A DNA stretch of 8,938 nt from Gammaproteobacteria bacterium (GCA_030635835.1 DAOVYB010000051.1:1-8938); one strand, 5' to 3'; numbered from the stretch's first letter, positions 1 through 7,613 are shown. Notes: a model not told the origin generated them from the letters alone. Translations and numbers: made by a program.

Positions 1-1
1 A

Positions 2-3000
2 ATGGAAACAGTGTCTTCCGTTATTATAGAAGATATTAATAAAGTTAAAGATAACCTTGATGTATTTGTTCGTTCAGATGATAAAGATATTTCTGTTCTT
101 GAGGATGTGAATGGTTCATTGACTCAAATGGCAGATACGCTTGCTATGCTGAATTTAGGTGTACAACGAGAAGCGGTTCTTAAACAGGCTGAAATCATTA
201 GCGATATGGTAAGCGGTAAACTGGCTGCAGATGAAACAGAGTTAATGAATGTTGCTGCGGCAATGATTGCAGTAGAGAACTCATTGAGCCAAGTATCAAC
301 AGCTAAAGCAGCTTCAGCCATTGAAGTTGAAGAAGGTATTGATGCGGGTGATGCTGCACTTGCACAAATGCAGGGTGCTGAGCAGCAAAAACTCATGCAG
401 ACTGTATTAGATGAAGCAAAAGTTAATTTAGCGAAAATTAAAGATGCTTTAACTGTCTTTAGTCAGAACAATGACGAACGTGAGCAGTTACAACCTATTC
501 CATCTTTACTTGAACAAATTCAGGGCAGCTTAATGATTTTATCATTAAATGATGCTGCAAACCTGTTGACGCTAACGAACAATTATATTCGTACTAAACT
601 TATCAAAGATACGATCCCTCCTTCATATGATGATATGAATAACCTGGCTGATGCGATTAGTAGCCTGGAATATTACATGGAATCATTGATGGGAAGCTGG
701 GGACAACCAGAAGCTATCCTTAATGTTGCGATACAAAGTTTACAGGCTTTGGGTATTGATACAGATGAGGTCACTGAAGTTGCTGATACAACAGCTGATG
801 TTGAAGAAGAAAGTATTGAGATTGAAAGTATTTCTGTTGATGAATTACCCGCTGAAGAATCTTTTGATATTAGTGAAGGCTTGGAACTCTCTGTTGAAAG
901 TGAGGGTTTAGAGTTTGAAACTAGTGAAGATTCTCCTGAGTTTTCAAGTGATGATTTTTCACTTGATAGTTTAAGTTTAGAATTAACAGATACTGTCTCA
1001 CCTGCAGAAAGTGATGAAGATGAGATTGTTCTTGATGAAATATCACTGGACGGTATGTCGTTAGATGAAGGTCTGGATTTTGAAGTTGAAGAACAAGCTC
1101 CTATAGAAGAAATTATTGAACCTGTTCAGGTTAATGAAGAAGAATCAATTCCAGCGCCACCTGCTATAGAAATTGAACCCATTCAGGTTGGCGCTTCTAA
1201 GCCAGAAGCCGCTAAAGAACCATCGTTATTAGATGATACGATTGATGACGAAATTATTGAAATCTTTATGGAAGAAGCGGAAGAAGCTTATGAAACAATT
1301 TCGGAATTCCTTCCCAGTTGGATAGCAAATACAGCAAATGATGAACCGTTAAAAGAAATACGACGTGCATTTCATACTCTTAAAGGCAGTGGCCGTTTAG
1401 TTGGTGCAGTTGATCTGGGTGAATTTGCATGGGCATTTGAAAATATGCTGAATCGGGTACTGGATAATACGGTTAAAGTTAATCCGGAAATTCTCGAGTT
1501 AATGGAACGTGGTAAACAAGCGCTACCAGAGTTATTTGAATTGTTTAAGGTTAACGGGAAGCCTGGACAATCAATATTGGCGTTAATGGAATATGCTGAT
1601 GCTTTAAGCCAGGGGAAATCAGTTAATCTTGATGAAGCAGCGGGTGCTGATACTGAAGTAACCTTGGAAATAACAGAACCTGAGGTTGAAACAGAGCCTG
1701 CAATTGAAACAGTTACAGAAGAATTACCTCCGTTTGATATTGATTCTGTTTTACTGGAGATTTATCGCAAAGAAGTTTCAACACATGTTGAAACATTAAG
1801 AACATATATAGATTCATGGTATGACGGCAGGAAAGGACCGGAACAGAGTTTATTAAGATCACTGCATACCTTAACTGGAAGCTCACGAACGACAGGTGTC
1901 GATAAACTTGCATCGGTATGTTCCAGTTTTGAACATTATGTAAAACATTTACAGGATAATGAGCAGAATTTTCCTGAAAATGCATTATCTGAGCTAAAAG
2001 ATACAGTTTCTTTGATAGAAGCATATGTTGACTGCCTTGATAAACTCGGAGCAAAAGTTCCTGAACATGAAATCTTATTAGCACGTATTGAAGCACTCCC
2101 CAGAGATATTGCATCTTTAAAAGAAGAAGTTGAAATACAATTAGAGCCACCTGCTGAAGTTAATAATGTAGAAATTGAAGTGCCTGTAGCAGTTGAACCT
2201 GCTGCACCTGTTGTTGCTCCGCCACCACCACCAATGGCGGACTATGATGAAGAGTTACTGGAAATTTTTCTTGAAGAAGGAACGGAAATTCTTGATGAAA
2301 GCGATCAAACCATTCATGACTGGGTATCAAACCCGGCTGATCAGGAATTTGTAAAAGAATTACAACGCCAGCTGCATACCTTAAAAGGTGGTGCACGTAT
2401 GGCGGGCATTGCAGAATTAGGTGATTTAGGCCATAGCATTGAATCATTATTAACGGCTGTTGTTGATGGACATATGCAACCATCAAAACCTATGTTTGAT
2501 TTGGTACAGCGCTCTCAGGATCGATTAGTAAAAATGCTGGAGCTTGTACAGGGTCATAGCGGTTTAACACCTGCTTCTGATTTAATCAGTGAAGTAGATG
2601 CGATGCTGGAAAATCGTGGTGCGAGCAATGAGCTGGAAGTCACCATTGAAGCACCTGTTGCTGACGTTTCACCGCTTGAAGAAGATACAGCTGCTGCCGA
2701 TGTTAAAAATGAGATTGAAATTAAAGAGGAATCTTTATCAGATCTAGCCGCTATAGAGATACCCGAATTAGAAAAACTCGAAGAAGATCTCAGAGAAGAA
2801 GTTGACGGTTCAATAACACTATCGGATCTGGAGTTACCTGAAATCGAAGTTGAAGAACCTCTGGATCTATCTGATTTAGAATTACCTGAAATCACAGAAG
2901 AAAATATCGAGCTTGAAGTAGAGAATGATAAAATAATTCCATTAGAGGTTCAGGTAGAACAAGCAGTACAAACTCCAGAACCAGAAGTTGTTGCGAAAAA

Positions 3001-4882
3001 GAGTGAAGCTAATGTTCCTGCTGAAGATGATCATGACAGACGAAAAGCCGGACGTGTTCAAACTGAACAAGTACGTGTAAGAGCGGATCTGTTAGATAAC
3101 CTTGTAAACTTTGCTGGTGAAGTTAGTATCTATCGCTCTCGACTGGAACAACAAACAAATAACTTTAGATATAACATCACTGAATTTGATGACACTGTAA
3201 GTCGTTTGCGTGAACAATTACGTCAATTTGAAATTGAAACTGAAACACAAATTGAATATAAGAATGAAGAATTAAGTGCCGCCCAGGAAAAATTTGATCC
3301 TTTGGAAATGGATCGCTTTACCACTATGCAACATTTATCACGTGCAATGATGGAGTCACTGGGAGATTTGGATAGTTTACGTGGCATTCTGAATAATCTA
3401 ACGCGTGAATCAGAAACATTGTTGTTACAACAATCTCGTGTAAACACCGATCTACAAGAAGGTTTAATGCGAACTCGCATGATACCTTTCTCTGGTCAGG
3501 CTGCGCGTTTACGCCGTATTGTACGGCAGACATGTAGTGAGTTAGGCAAGCATGCGGAATTACATCTCGAGGGTGTAGATTCAGAATTAGATCGTACGGT
3601 TCTTGAACGTATTATTTCACCTATTGAACATATGCTACGTAATGCGATAGCACATGGTATCGAATCACCAGAAGATCGATTAAAAGCGGGTAAATCTGCA
3701 GAAGGTAATATTCATTTTACTATTTCAAATGAAGGCTCAGAGATTCTGATAAAAATTCAGGATGATGGTGCCGGTATTGATCTTGAGGCTGTTCGCTCTA
3801 AAGCGATATCTAAAGGTTTAATAAACACTGAAACACCCGTGACTAAAGATATGTTGCTGGAAATGATTATGCAGTCTGGCTTTAGTACTGCTGAATCAGT
3901 TAGTCAGATTGCAGGCCGCGGTGTTGGTATGGATGTTGTAAATACCGAAATTAAGCAACTTGGCGGTATTTTTTCCATTGATACAGAAAAAGATAAAGGC
4001 ACAAGCTTTACTGTTAGCCTGCCATTAACATTAGCCATTACTCGTGCCTTGATGGTCATGATTGGTGATGATTCGTATGCGGTACCACTACTGAGTGTTG
4101 ATGGTGTAGAGCGCGTTAACGTAAATCAAATAAAAGAAATAATAGACAGCGAAGACCAGCAATATAGCTGGGTTGGTGAAAATTATAAGTTTATGCATCT
4201 TGGTACTGTTATGGGCATAAACGAAATGAAATTAGATGATGATCAGCAGATTTCAATGTTAATGGTAAAAAGTGGTGAACATCGAGCTGCTATTCTGGTT
4301 GACTCATTATTAGGTAGTCGTGAAATTGTTGTTAAATCTGTTGGTCCACAGCTCAGCACATTACGCGGAATATCCGGTGCAACTATCATGGGTGACGGTA
4401 GTGTTGTTTTAATTATTGATTTAGCAACAATAATCCGTCTTGAAGCAACAACAGATCAAACCGATTTTGTGGCTTCAGCTCCGGTTGTGGTTGAAAAAGA
4501 AGAAGATACAACACCAGTAGTTATGGTTGTGGATGATTCAATAACAGTACGTAAAGTCACAACACGATTGTTAGAGCGTAATGAAATGCAGGTAGTAGCA
4601 GCAAAAGATGGTGTAGATGCTCTGTCACAATTACAGGAAACTATTCCGGACATTATGTTACTTGACGTGGAAATGCCAAGAATGGATGGTTTTGAGTTAG
4701 CAACTAATATGCGTAATGATCCAAGATTAGAAAACATTCCTATAATTATGATTACATCACGTACTGGACAAAAACATCGTGATCGTGCTGCTACAATTGG
4801 TGTAAATATCTATATGGGCAAACCTTTTACAGAGGCTGATCTGCTGGATAATATACATGTTCTTATCGGACAAGATGCATAG
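2..4882 (+). CDS. chpA: ChpA/PilL-type hybrid chemotaxis histidine kinase of the type IV pilus Pil-Chp system (5' end probably cut by window)
   Basis: This is a CheA-like kinase that would drive twitching motility from the inner face of the membrane. In the 1626 visible residues the order is: two degenerate HPt-like helical bundles (about 5-100 and 130-250); an acidic linker (253-412); three HPt domains with their phospho-histidines at H458 (FHTLKG), H622 (LHTLTG) and H792 (LHTLKG); a second acidic linker (876-1010); the dimerisation helices (1018-1150); a CheA ATPase domain with N box H1210/N1214/H1218, G1 DDGAGID (1254-1260) and G2 GRGVGMD (1305-1311); a CheW-like domain (about 1343-1480); and a C-terminal receiver with D1511, D1512, phospho-acceptor D1555, T1585 and K1607. 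All catalytic motifs are intact. The first Met lies one base from the window edge with no ribosome site visible. Known ChpA proteins carry a further N-terminal HPt, so the gene probably starts upstream. Pseudomonas aeruginosa ChpA is longer and has six HPt domains plus Ser- and Thr-type variants. Confidence 0.95.
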   Translation: METVSSVIIEDINKVKDNLDVFVRSDDKDISVLEDVNGSLTQMADTLAMLNLGVQREAVLKQAEIISDMVSGKLAADETELMNVAAAMIAVENSLSQVSTAKAASAIEVEEGIDAGDAALAQMQGAEQQKLMQTVLDEAKVNLAKIKDALTVFSQNNDEREQLQPIPSLLEQIQGSLMILSLNDAANLLTLTNNYIRTKLIKDTIPPSYDDMNNLADAISSLEYYMESLMGSWGQPEAILNVAIQSLQALGIDTDEVTEVADTTADVEEESIEIESISVDELPAEESFDISEGLELSVESEGLEFETSEDSPEFSSDDFSLDSLSLELTDTVSPAESDEDEIVLDEISLDGMSLDEGLDFEVEEQAPIEEIIEPVQVNEEESIPAPPAIEIEPIQVGASKPEAAKEPSLLDDTIDDEIIEIFMEEAEEAYETISEFLPSWIANTANDEPLKEIRRAFHTLKGSGRLVGAVDLGEFAWAFENMLNRVLDNTVKVNPEILELMERGKQALPELFELFKVNGKPGQSILALMEYADALSQGKSVNLDEAAGADTEVTLEITEPEVETEPAIETVTEELPPFDIDSVLLEIYRKEVSTHVETLRTYIDSWYDGRKGPEQSLLRSLHTLTGSSRTTGVDKLASVCSSFEHYVKHLQDNEQNFPENALSELKDTVSLIEAYVDCLDKLGAKVPEHEILLARIEALPRDIASLKEEVEIQLEPPAEVNNVEIEVPVAVEPAAPVVAPPPPPMADYDEELLEIFLEEGTEILDESDQTIHDWVSNPADQEFVKELQRQLHTLKGGARMAGIAELGDLGHSIESLLTAVVDGHMQPSKPMFDLVQRSQDRLVKMLELVQGHSGLTPASDLISEVDAMLENRGASNELEVTIEAPVADVSPLEEDTAAADVKNEIEIKEESLSDLAAIEIPELEKLEEDLREEVDGSITLSDLELPEIEVEEPLDLSDLELPEITEENIELEVENDKIIPLEVQVEQAVQTPEPEVVAKKSEANVPAEDDHDRRKAGRVQTEQVRVRADLLDNLVNFAGEVSIYRSRLEQQTNNFRYNITEFDDTVSRLREQLRQFEIETETQIEYKNEELSAAQEKFDPLEMDRFTTMQHLSRAMMESLGDLDSLRGILNNLTRESETLLLQQSRVNTDLQEGLMRTRMIPFSGQAARLRRIVRQTCSELGKHAELHLEGVDSELDRTVLERIISPIEHMLRNAIAHGIESPEDRLKAGKSAEGNIHFTISNEGSEILIKIQDDGAGIDLEAVRSKAISKGLINTETPVTKDMLLEMIMQSGFSTAESVSQIAGRGVGMDVVNTEIKQLGGIFSIDTEKDKGTSFTVSLPLTLAITRALMVMIGDDSYAVPLLSVDGVERVNVNQIKEIIDSEDQQYSWVGENYKFMHLGTVMGINEMKLDDDQQISMLMVKSGEHRAAILVDSLLGSREIVVKSVGPQLSTLRGISGATIMGDGSVVLIIDLATIIRLEATTDQTDFVASAPVVVEKEEDTTPVVMVVDDSITVRKVTTRLLERNEMQVVAAKDGVDALSQLQETIPDIMLLDVEMPRMDGFELATNMRNDPRLENIPIIMITSRTGQKHRDRAATIGVNIYMGKPFTEADLLDNIHVLIGQDA
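2822..2893 (+). repeat. Short internal protein repeat (SDLELPEI) in the ChpA acidic linker
   Basis: The octapeptide SDLELPEI occurs at ChpA residues 941-948 and 957-964, a 16-residue (48-base) period. A diverged copy, SDLAAIEIPELE, starts at residue 913. The codons differ between copies (for example tcg/tct for Ser and ctg/tta for Leu), so the duplication is not recent or the peptide has been kept by selection. It lies in the Asp/Glu-rich linker between the third HPt domain and the kinase core. Confidence 0.6.
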
Positions 4883-4893
4883 TACTTTTTATA

Positions 4894-4907
4894 ATTAACA
4901 TGTTAAT
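4894..4907. promoter_or_regulatory. Perfect 14-bp palindrome in the chpA-chpB gap
   Basis: ATTAACATGTTAAT is fully self-complementary. It sits 12 bases after the chpA stop and 3 bases before the first possible chpB start. It could be an operator or a weak RNA hairpin, but short AT-rich palindromes also arise by chance, and I recognise no specific regulator site. Confidence 0.3.
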
Positions 4908-4910
4908 AAA

Positions 4911-5933
4911 ATGCATGTATTTCCCCTCAATATGATGCAAGCTGAAACTGACAATATACGTATAGCTATTACCTCTGATTCTGTTAGTCATCGAAATTAT
5001 TTACAAAAATCGATGGAGCACAGTGGAATTGAAGTTGTATTAAATGAATCGTTAACCGATAAATTTATGACAAAGCTGGATAGTATTGAAAGTGACGTTG
5101 TACTTTTTGATATGGAAGCAATAGAAGATGAACACCTTGATTATTTAGAACAGTTACTAGAACAATCAAGAATTCCTGTTATTATTAATGATGTATCTGC
5201 TTTAACACTGAATGAACCTAAATCGTCATCAAAGTGGAATAGTAAACTATTACAGAAAATTGCAGATATAACGGGCAGAAATAACCGGGATGAAAATTTT
5301 TCGGATATAAAAAAGATTGGAAAAAACAGTAATTCAGAAATAAATACCAGCAAAGATGAGTTAGCAAAAAATGTTTGGGTTCTGGGTGCTTCATTAGGTG
5401 GCCCTGATGCAGTTAAACGATTTTTATCAGAAATTCCAGAAGGTTTACCCGTTAGCTTTATTGTTGCACAGCATTTAGGTGAAAACTTTGTGTCACTATT
5501 AGCAGAGCAGCTGGATAGATATACCAAGTTTAGGGTTACAGTCCCCGACGCTGGACACGTTGTCAGACATCATGAAGTACTGGTGGCACCAACAGATAAA
5601 TCTTTAGTTATAAACCCAATTGGAGCTGTTGAGTTACAAACATTAAAAGAAAAAAAACGTTATTCACCATGTATCAACGATGTAATTAAGGGGGTTGCGC
5701 TACGTTATAAAAATTATGCAGGAGCAATTATTTTTAGCGGCATGTGTGATGATGGTGTTGATGGATGTGAAGTATTAGCAACAAAAGGTGGTCAGGTCTG
5801 GGTGCAGGAGCCTGAGAGCTGTGTAATTAGTGCAATGTCTGAAAGTGTGGCAAAAAAAATAGCTGTGAATTTTAGTGGAACACCAGAGATGTTAGCAAAA
5901 GAACTTGCGTCTTTTTATCAACACACACATTGA
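4911..5933 (+). CDS. chpB: ChpB, CheB-like protein-glutamate methylesterase with a degenerate receiver domain
   Basis: The expected role is to remove methyl groups from glutamates of the pilus-linked receptor (PilJ type), opposing a CheR methyltransferase. The C-terminal half (about 154-335) is a CheB methylesterase domain with the catalytic triad in place: S161 in GASLGG, H188 in VAQHLG and D281 in GMCDDG. The N-terminal 15-100 resembles a receiver but is short: it has D23 and a possible acceptor D67 (VVLFDMEA), N93 stands where Thr/Ser is expected, and no lysine-bearing final strand is seen. A polar linker (100-150) joins the halves. From memory, truncated receivers are usual in ChpB relatives. 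The start is uncertain: ATG at 4911, 4932 and 4935 are in frame and none has a Shine-Dalgarno sequence. Translation may be coupled to upstream reading. It follows chpA after 28 bases, so one operon is likely. Confidence 0.93.
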   Translation: MHVFPLNMMQAETDNIRIAITSDSVSHRNYLQKSMEHSGIEVVLNESLTDKFMTKLDSIESDVVLFDMEAIEDEHLDYLEQLLEQSRIPVIINDVSALTLNEPKSSSKWNSKLLQKIADITGRNNRDENFSDIKKIGKNSNSEINTSKDELAKNVWVLGASLGGPDAVKRFLSEIPEGLPVSFIVAQHLGENFVSLLAEQLDRYTKFRVTVPDAGHVVRHHEVLVAPTDKSLVINPIGAVELQTLKEKKRYSPCINDVIKGVALRYKNYAGAIIFSGMCDDGVDGCEVLATKGGQVWVQEPESCVISAMSESVAKKIAVNFSGTPEMLAKELASFYQHTH

Positions 5934-5980
5934 GATCATAGATAACAAGTTATATAGTTTTTGTACAAGAGTCTCTCTTT

Positions 5981-5986
5981 AAGAGG
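5981..5986 (+). promoter_or_regulatory. Ribosome binding site that sets the GTG start of chpC
   Basis: AAGAGG lies 8 bases before GTG at 5995, good spacing for a Shine-Dalgarno site. It supports the GTG start, since no ATG is suitably placed. The bases just before it (CTCT at 5975-5978) can pair with AGAG at 5982-5985 around a 3-base loop, which could partly hide the site, but only by a weak 4-bp stem. Confidence 0.65.
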
Positions 5987-5994
5987 TAAATATT

Positions 5995-6486
5995 GTGGCA
6001 CATACAACAGAAATCACTTCGTCAGGCCAAAGTACGGGCACTATTCATTGTTTAACTATTCCATTACATGGTGAAACAGCCTTGTTACCGAATGCTGCTA
6101 TTGCTGAAGTTATTGGGTATAAGCAACCTGTACCTCTTAGTGAAGCGCCCGAATGGTTTCTTGGCCATATTGACTGGCGCGATAAAAAGATACCTATTCT
6201 TTCATTTGAAGGGGTAAGTGGTAAAGATGTGCAGGCGCCGATAAAAAATAGTCGAATAGCGGTTTTAAATACACTTAATGCTAATCCCCAGCTACCTTAT
6301 ATTGGTATTTTATCGCAGGGTATTCCCAGTTTGGCAATCGTTAAAGATCAGGAACTGCAGGATGAAGCTGAACCTGATGACAGCAGACAAACGGTAGCTG
6401 GTTTTATTAAGTTAGCCGGGATAAAAGCTTTGATTCCTAATATCGATGAAATTGAAAATCGTCTGACTGGCCTAAACTTATTTTAA
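5995..6486 (+). CDS. chpC: ChpC, CheW-like chemotaxis coupling protein
   Basis: This is a 163-residue single-domain protein, the usual size for a CheW-like adaptor. Such proteins link a receptor array to the CheA-type kinase; in the Pil-Chp system PilI is the main coupler and ChpC an accessory one. The CheW fold is suggested by IHCLTIPLHGETALLPNAAI (17-36), where the first strands precede the ALLPNAAIAEVI segment also seen in ChpC relatives. Further support comes from WFLGHIDWRDKKIPILSFE (54-72), matching the conserved W-x-x-G...R...P-hydrophobic pattern of CheW. It starts with GTG, backed by a good ribosome site. It is the last gene of the chp operon here; chpD and chpE, which follow in P. 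aeruginosa, are absent from this position. No terminator lies between its stop and the converging rsmE. Confidence 0.88.
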   Translation: MAHTTEITSSGQSTGTIHCLTIPLHGETALLPNAAIAEVIGYKQPVPLSEAPEWFLGHIDWRDKKIPILSFEGVSGKDVQAPIKNSRIAVLNTLNANPQLPYIGILSQGIPSLAIVKDQELQDEAEPDDSRQTVAGFIKLAGIKALIPNIDEIENRLTGLNLF

Positions 6487-6489
6487 TTT

Positions 6490-7224
6490 TTACTTGAGCA
6501 AGTCACCCCATAGTAATTGGATAGCAGTAATTGCAGAAACAGCCGCTGTTTCTGTGCGTAAGATACGTGGTCCAAATTTAACTTTATGAAAGTTCGTTTT
6601 TTTCTCAAGTTCCAATATTTCGTTAGCACTTAGCCCACCTTCCGGTCCAATAATTAAATTAACACTGCTGTTATTTGGTGTGAGATTTTTTAATGTTGAT
6701 GTTGCCAGGGGATCAAAGACGATACATATTTCATTAATTGTCTCTGCCCAATTTAAGAGAGTATCGGTTGTATTCAGATGAGGTAAGACATTTCTGCCAC
6801 ATTGTTCGCATGCGCTAATAATAATTCCCTGCCAATGCTGTAATCGTTTTTTTATGCGTTTTTCATCAAGGTTAACGACACAATGTTCAGTAAATAATGG
6901 TGTTATTTCTGTTATGCCAAGTTCCACCGCTTTTTGAATGGCGAAATCCATTCTTTCACCTTTTGAGATACCTAAACCCAAATGAATGGATAAAGCAGAC
7001 TCAGGGTTAGAGTCTATTGCTTCGTTGATTATTACTGATGCGTCTTTTTTATTTATGGTTTCAATTGAAGCAGAGAACTCAGTGCCCAGGCCATCAAATA
7101 AAATAAGCCTTGCATCTTGCTTAAGGCGCAATACTTTTATTGCATGCTGAAAGGCATGCTCAGTTAATTCAATTGAATCGCCGCTAGTTAATTGAGTAGG
7201 AAGGTATATTCTGGGAATGCGCAT
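6490..7224 (-). CDS. rsmE: 16S rRNA (uracil-1498-N3)-methyltransferase RsmE
   Basis: RsmE is a cytoplasmic SAM-dependent enzyme that methylates N3 of U1498 in helix 44 of 16S rRNA within the 30S subunit. The protein has 244 residues, against 243 in E. coli as I recall. It has the family's N-terminal PUA-like part beginning MRIPRIY and FDG (43-45), then the SPOUT (knotted) methyltransferase domain. Diagnostic motifs are KGERMDFAIQKAVELG (88-103), SACEQCGRN (137-145), IIGPEGGLS (191-199) and GPRILRTETA (218-227), which form the SAM-binding knot. The ATG at 7224 is chosen because MRIPRIY is the standard start; there is no clear Shine-Dalgarno site. A strong terminator upstream (7253-7288) implies a separate promoter in about 7225-7260, where I see only weak -35/-10 matches. 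It converges on chpC with a 3-base gap. Confidence 0.96.
   Translation of the reverse strand: MRIPRIYLPTQLTSGDSIELTEHAFQHAIKVLRLKQDARLILFDGLGTEFSASIETINKKDASVIINEAIDSNPESALSIHLGLGISKGERMDFAIQKAVELGITEITPLFTEHCVVNLDEKRIKKRLQHWQGIIISACEQCGRNVLPHLNTTDTLLNWAETINEICIVFDPLATSTLKNLTPNNSSVNLIIGPEGGLSANEILELEKKTNFHKVKFGPRILRTETAAVSAITAIQLLWGDLLK
6534..6554. other. Perfect 9-bp inverted repeat with a 3-base loop inside the 3' end of rsmE
   Basis: CAGAAACAG (6534-6542) is followed by the loop CCG and its exact complement CTGTTTCTG (6546-6554). It starts 47 bases after the chpC stop on the plus strand and also lies in the rsmE coding strand, where it encodes part of the SAM-binding knot (TETAAVS). No T-run follows in either direction, so it is not a standard intrinsic terminator. 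It could mark or protect the 3' end of the chp transcript, or simply result from the Thr/Glu and Val/Ser codons. Confidence 0.45.
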
Positions 7225-7252
7225 AGATTAAAGAGTACATAAAATAGTTCTT

Positions 7253-7288
7253 AAAAACAAAAAAAGGCGAAAAACTTTCGCCTTTTTT
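7253..7288 (-). terminator. Strong intrinsic terminator, usable in both directions, after the small membrane gene
   Basis: The stem GGCGAAA (7266-7272) / TTTCGCC (7276-7282) has the loop AAC and is extended by an A-run on the left and a T-run on the right. Read on the minus strand, it is followed by T7-G-T5 about 30 bases after the stop of the 69-residue gene. On the plus strand, six Ts follow. It separates the small gene from rsmE. Confidence 0.85.
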
Positions 7289-7311
7289 ATATATCTTAGA
7301 AGTAAAATATT

Positions 7312-7521
7312 TTACATGTTCTTCCAGTTTTTGATGATATATGAAACGGCAAGGCTGGTTACACCAACAGCTAACCATGTTTGATTATCATCGTGAAAGT
7401 AATAACCATTTTTTACAACTTTGAAGCTGAACAAATTAAATGCTGTAAATGCAGTCCCGGTTAACATTGTTACAACCTGTGCTACTTTAAGTGCTAAAGC
7501 TTGCATTTGTACGTTACCCAT
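7312..7521 (-). CDS. Small unrecognised two-helix membrane protein (69 residues)
   Basis: I do not recognise this protein. It has two hydrophobic stretches: about residues 8-33 (rich in Ala, Val, Thr and Phe) and 49-63 (WLAVGVTSLAVSYII). A polar loop (34-48) contains KNGYYFHDDNQTW, and the tail is basic (KNWKNM). This suggests a hairpin in the inner membrane. No cysteines, metal motif or cleavable signal peptide are evident. It is a convincing gene despite its size. AGGGGA sits 5 bases before the ATG, a TATAAT box lies upstream, and a strong terminator follows the stop, making it a one-gene unit between metF and rsmE. An antisense or overlapping frame at 7184-7378 has none of these signals. 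Confidence 0.8.
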   Translation of the reverse strand: MGNVQMQALALKVAQVVTMLTGTAFTAFNLFSFKVVKNGYYFHDDNQTWLAVGVTSLAVSYIIKNWKNM

Positions 7522-7526
7522 AATAT

Positions 7527-7532
7527 TCCCCT
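7527..7532 (-). promoter_or_regulatory. Strong ribosome binding site of the small membrane gene
   Basis: On the minus strand AGGGGA lies 5 bases before the ATG at 7521. It is the best Shine-Dalgarno match in the window and the main reason to accept this short reading frame as a gene. Confidence 0.75.
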
Positions 7533-7562
7533 TTTTTTATTATCTATAATAGTGACGATGTA

Positions 7563-7591
7563 ATTATAATGCGTGTAGTTTTTCGAATAAG
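7563..7591 (-). promoter_or_regulatory. Candidate sigma-70 promoter for the small membrane gene
   Basis: On the minus strand a perfect -10 hexamer TATAAT occupies 7563-7568, about 41 bases before the ATG. The -35 region at 17-base spacing (7586-7591, CTTATT) is poor, and no TG extension precedes the -10 box. In such AT-rich DNA a lone TATAAT is weak evidence; the case rests on its position after metF and before a gene with its own terminator. Confidence 0.35.
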
Positions 7592-7604
7592 TGAAAAAGT
7601 TCAC
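7591..7604 (-). terminator. Weak hairpin just after metF, possible terminator
   Basis: On the minus strand GTGAA-cttt-TTCAC forms a 5-bp stem 9 bases after the metF stop, followed by TTATTCG rather than a clean T-run. It might end the ahcY-metF transcript inefficiently or be an operator for the next gene. A chance match is also plausible. Confidence 0.25.
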
Positions 7605-7613
7605 GAAACCTGA

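Noticed and set aside
1713..2895. Minus-strand open frames inside chpA (1713-2150, 2160-2486, 2554-2895)
   Set aside because: They are antisense to clear HPt domains and linkers, lack ribosome sites, and have low-complexity Leu/Gln/His- or Ser-rich sequences typical of shadow frames.
5141..5527. 128-residue minus-strand frame inside chpB
   Set aside because: It is antisense to the methylesterase domain with its intact catalytic residues; there is no ribosome site and no recognisable protein character.
7225..7265. rsmE promoter with TTGTTT as -35 and TACTCT as -10
   Set aside because: Both boxes match the consensus at only about 3 of 6 bases and the -35 falls in the terminator T-run. A promoter is expected here but cannot be pinned down.
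7184..7378. 64-residue minus-strand frame across the terminator
   Set aside because: It overlaps the strong terminator and both neighbouring genes in another frame, and has no ribosome site.
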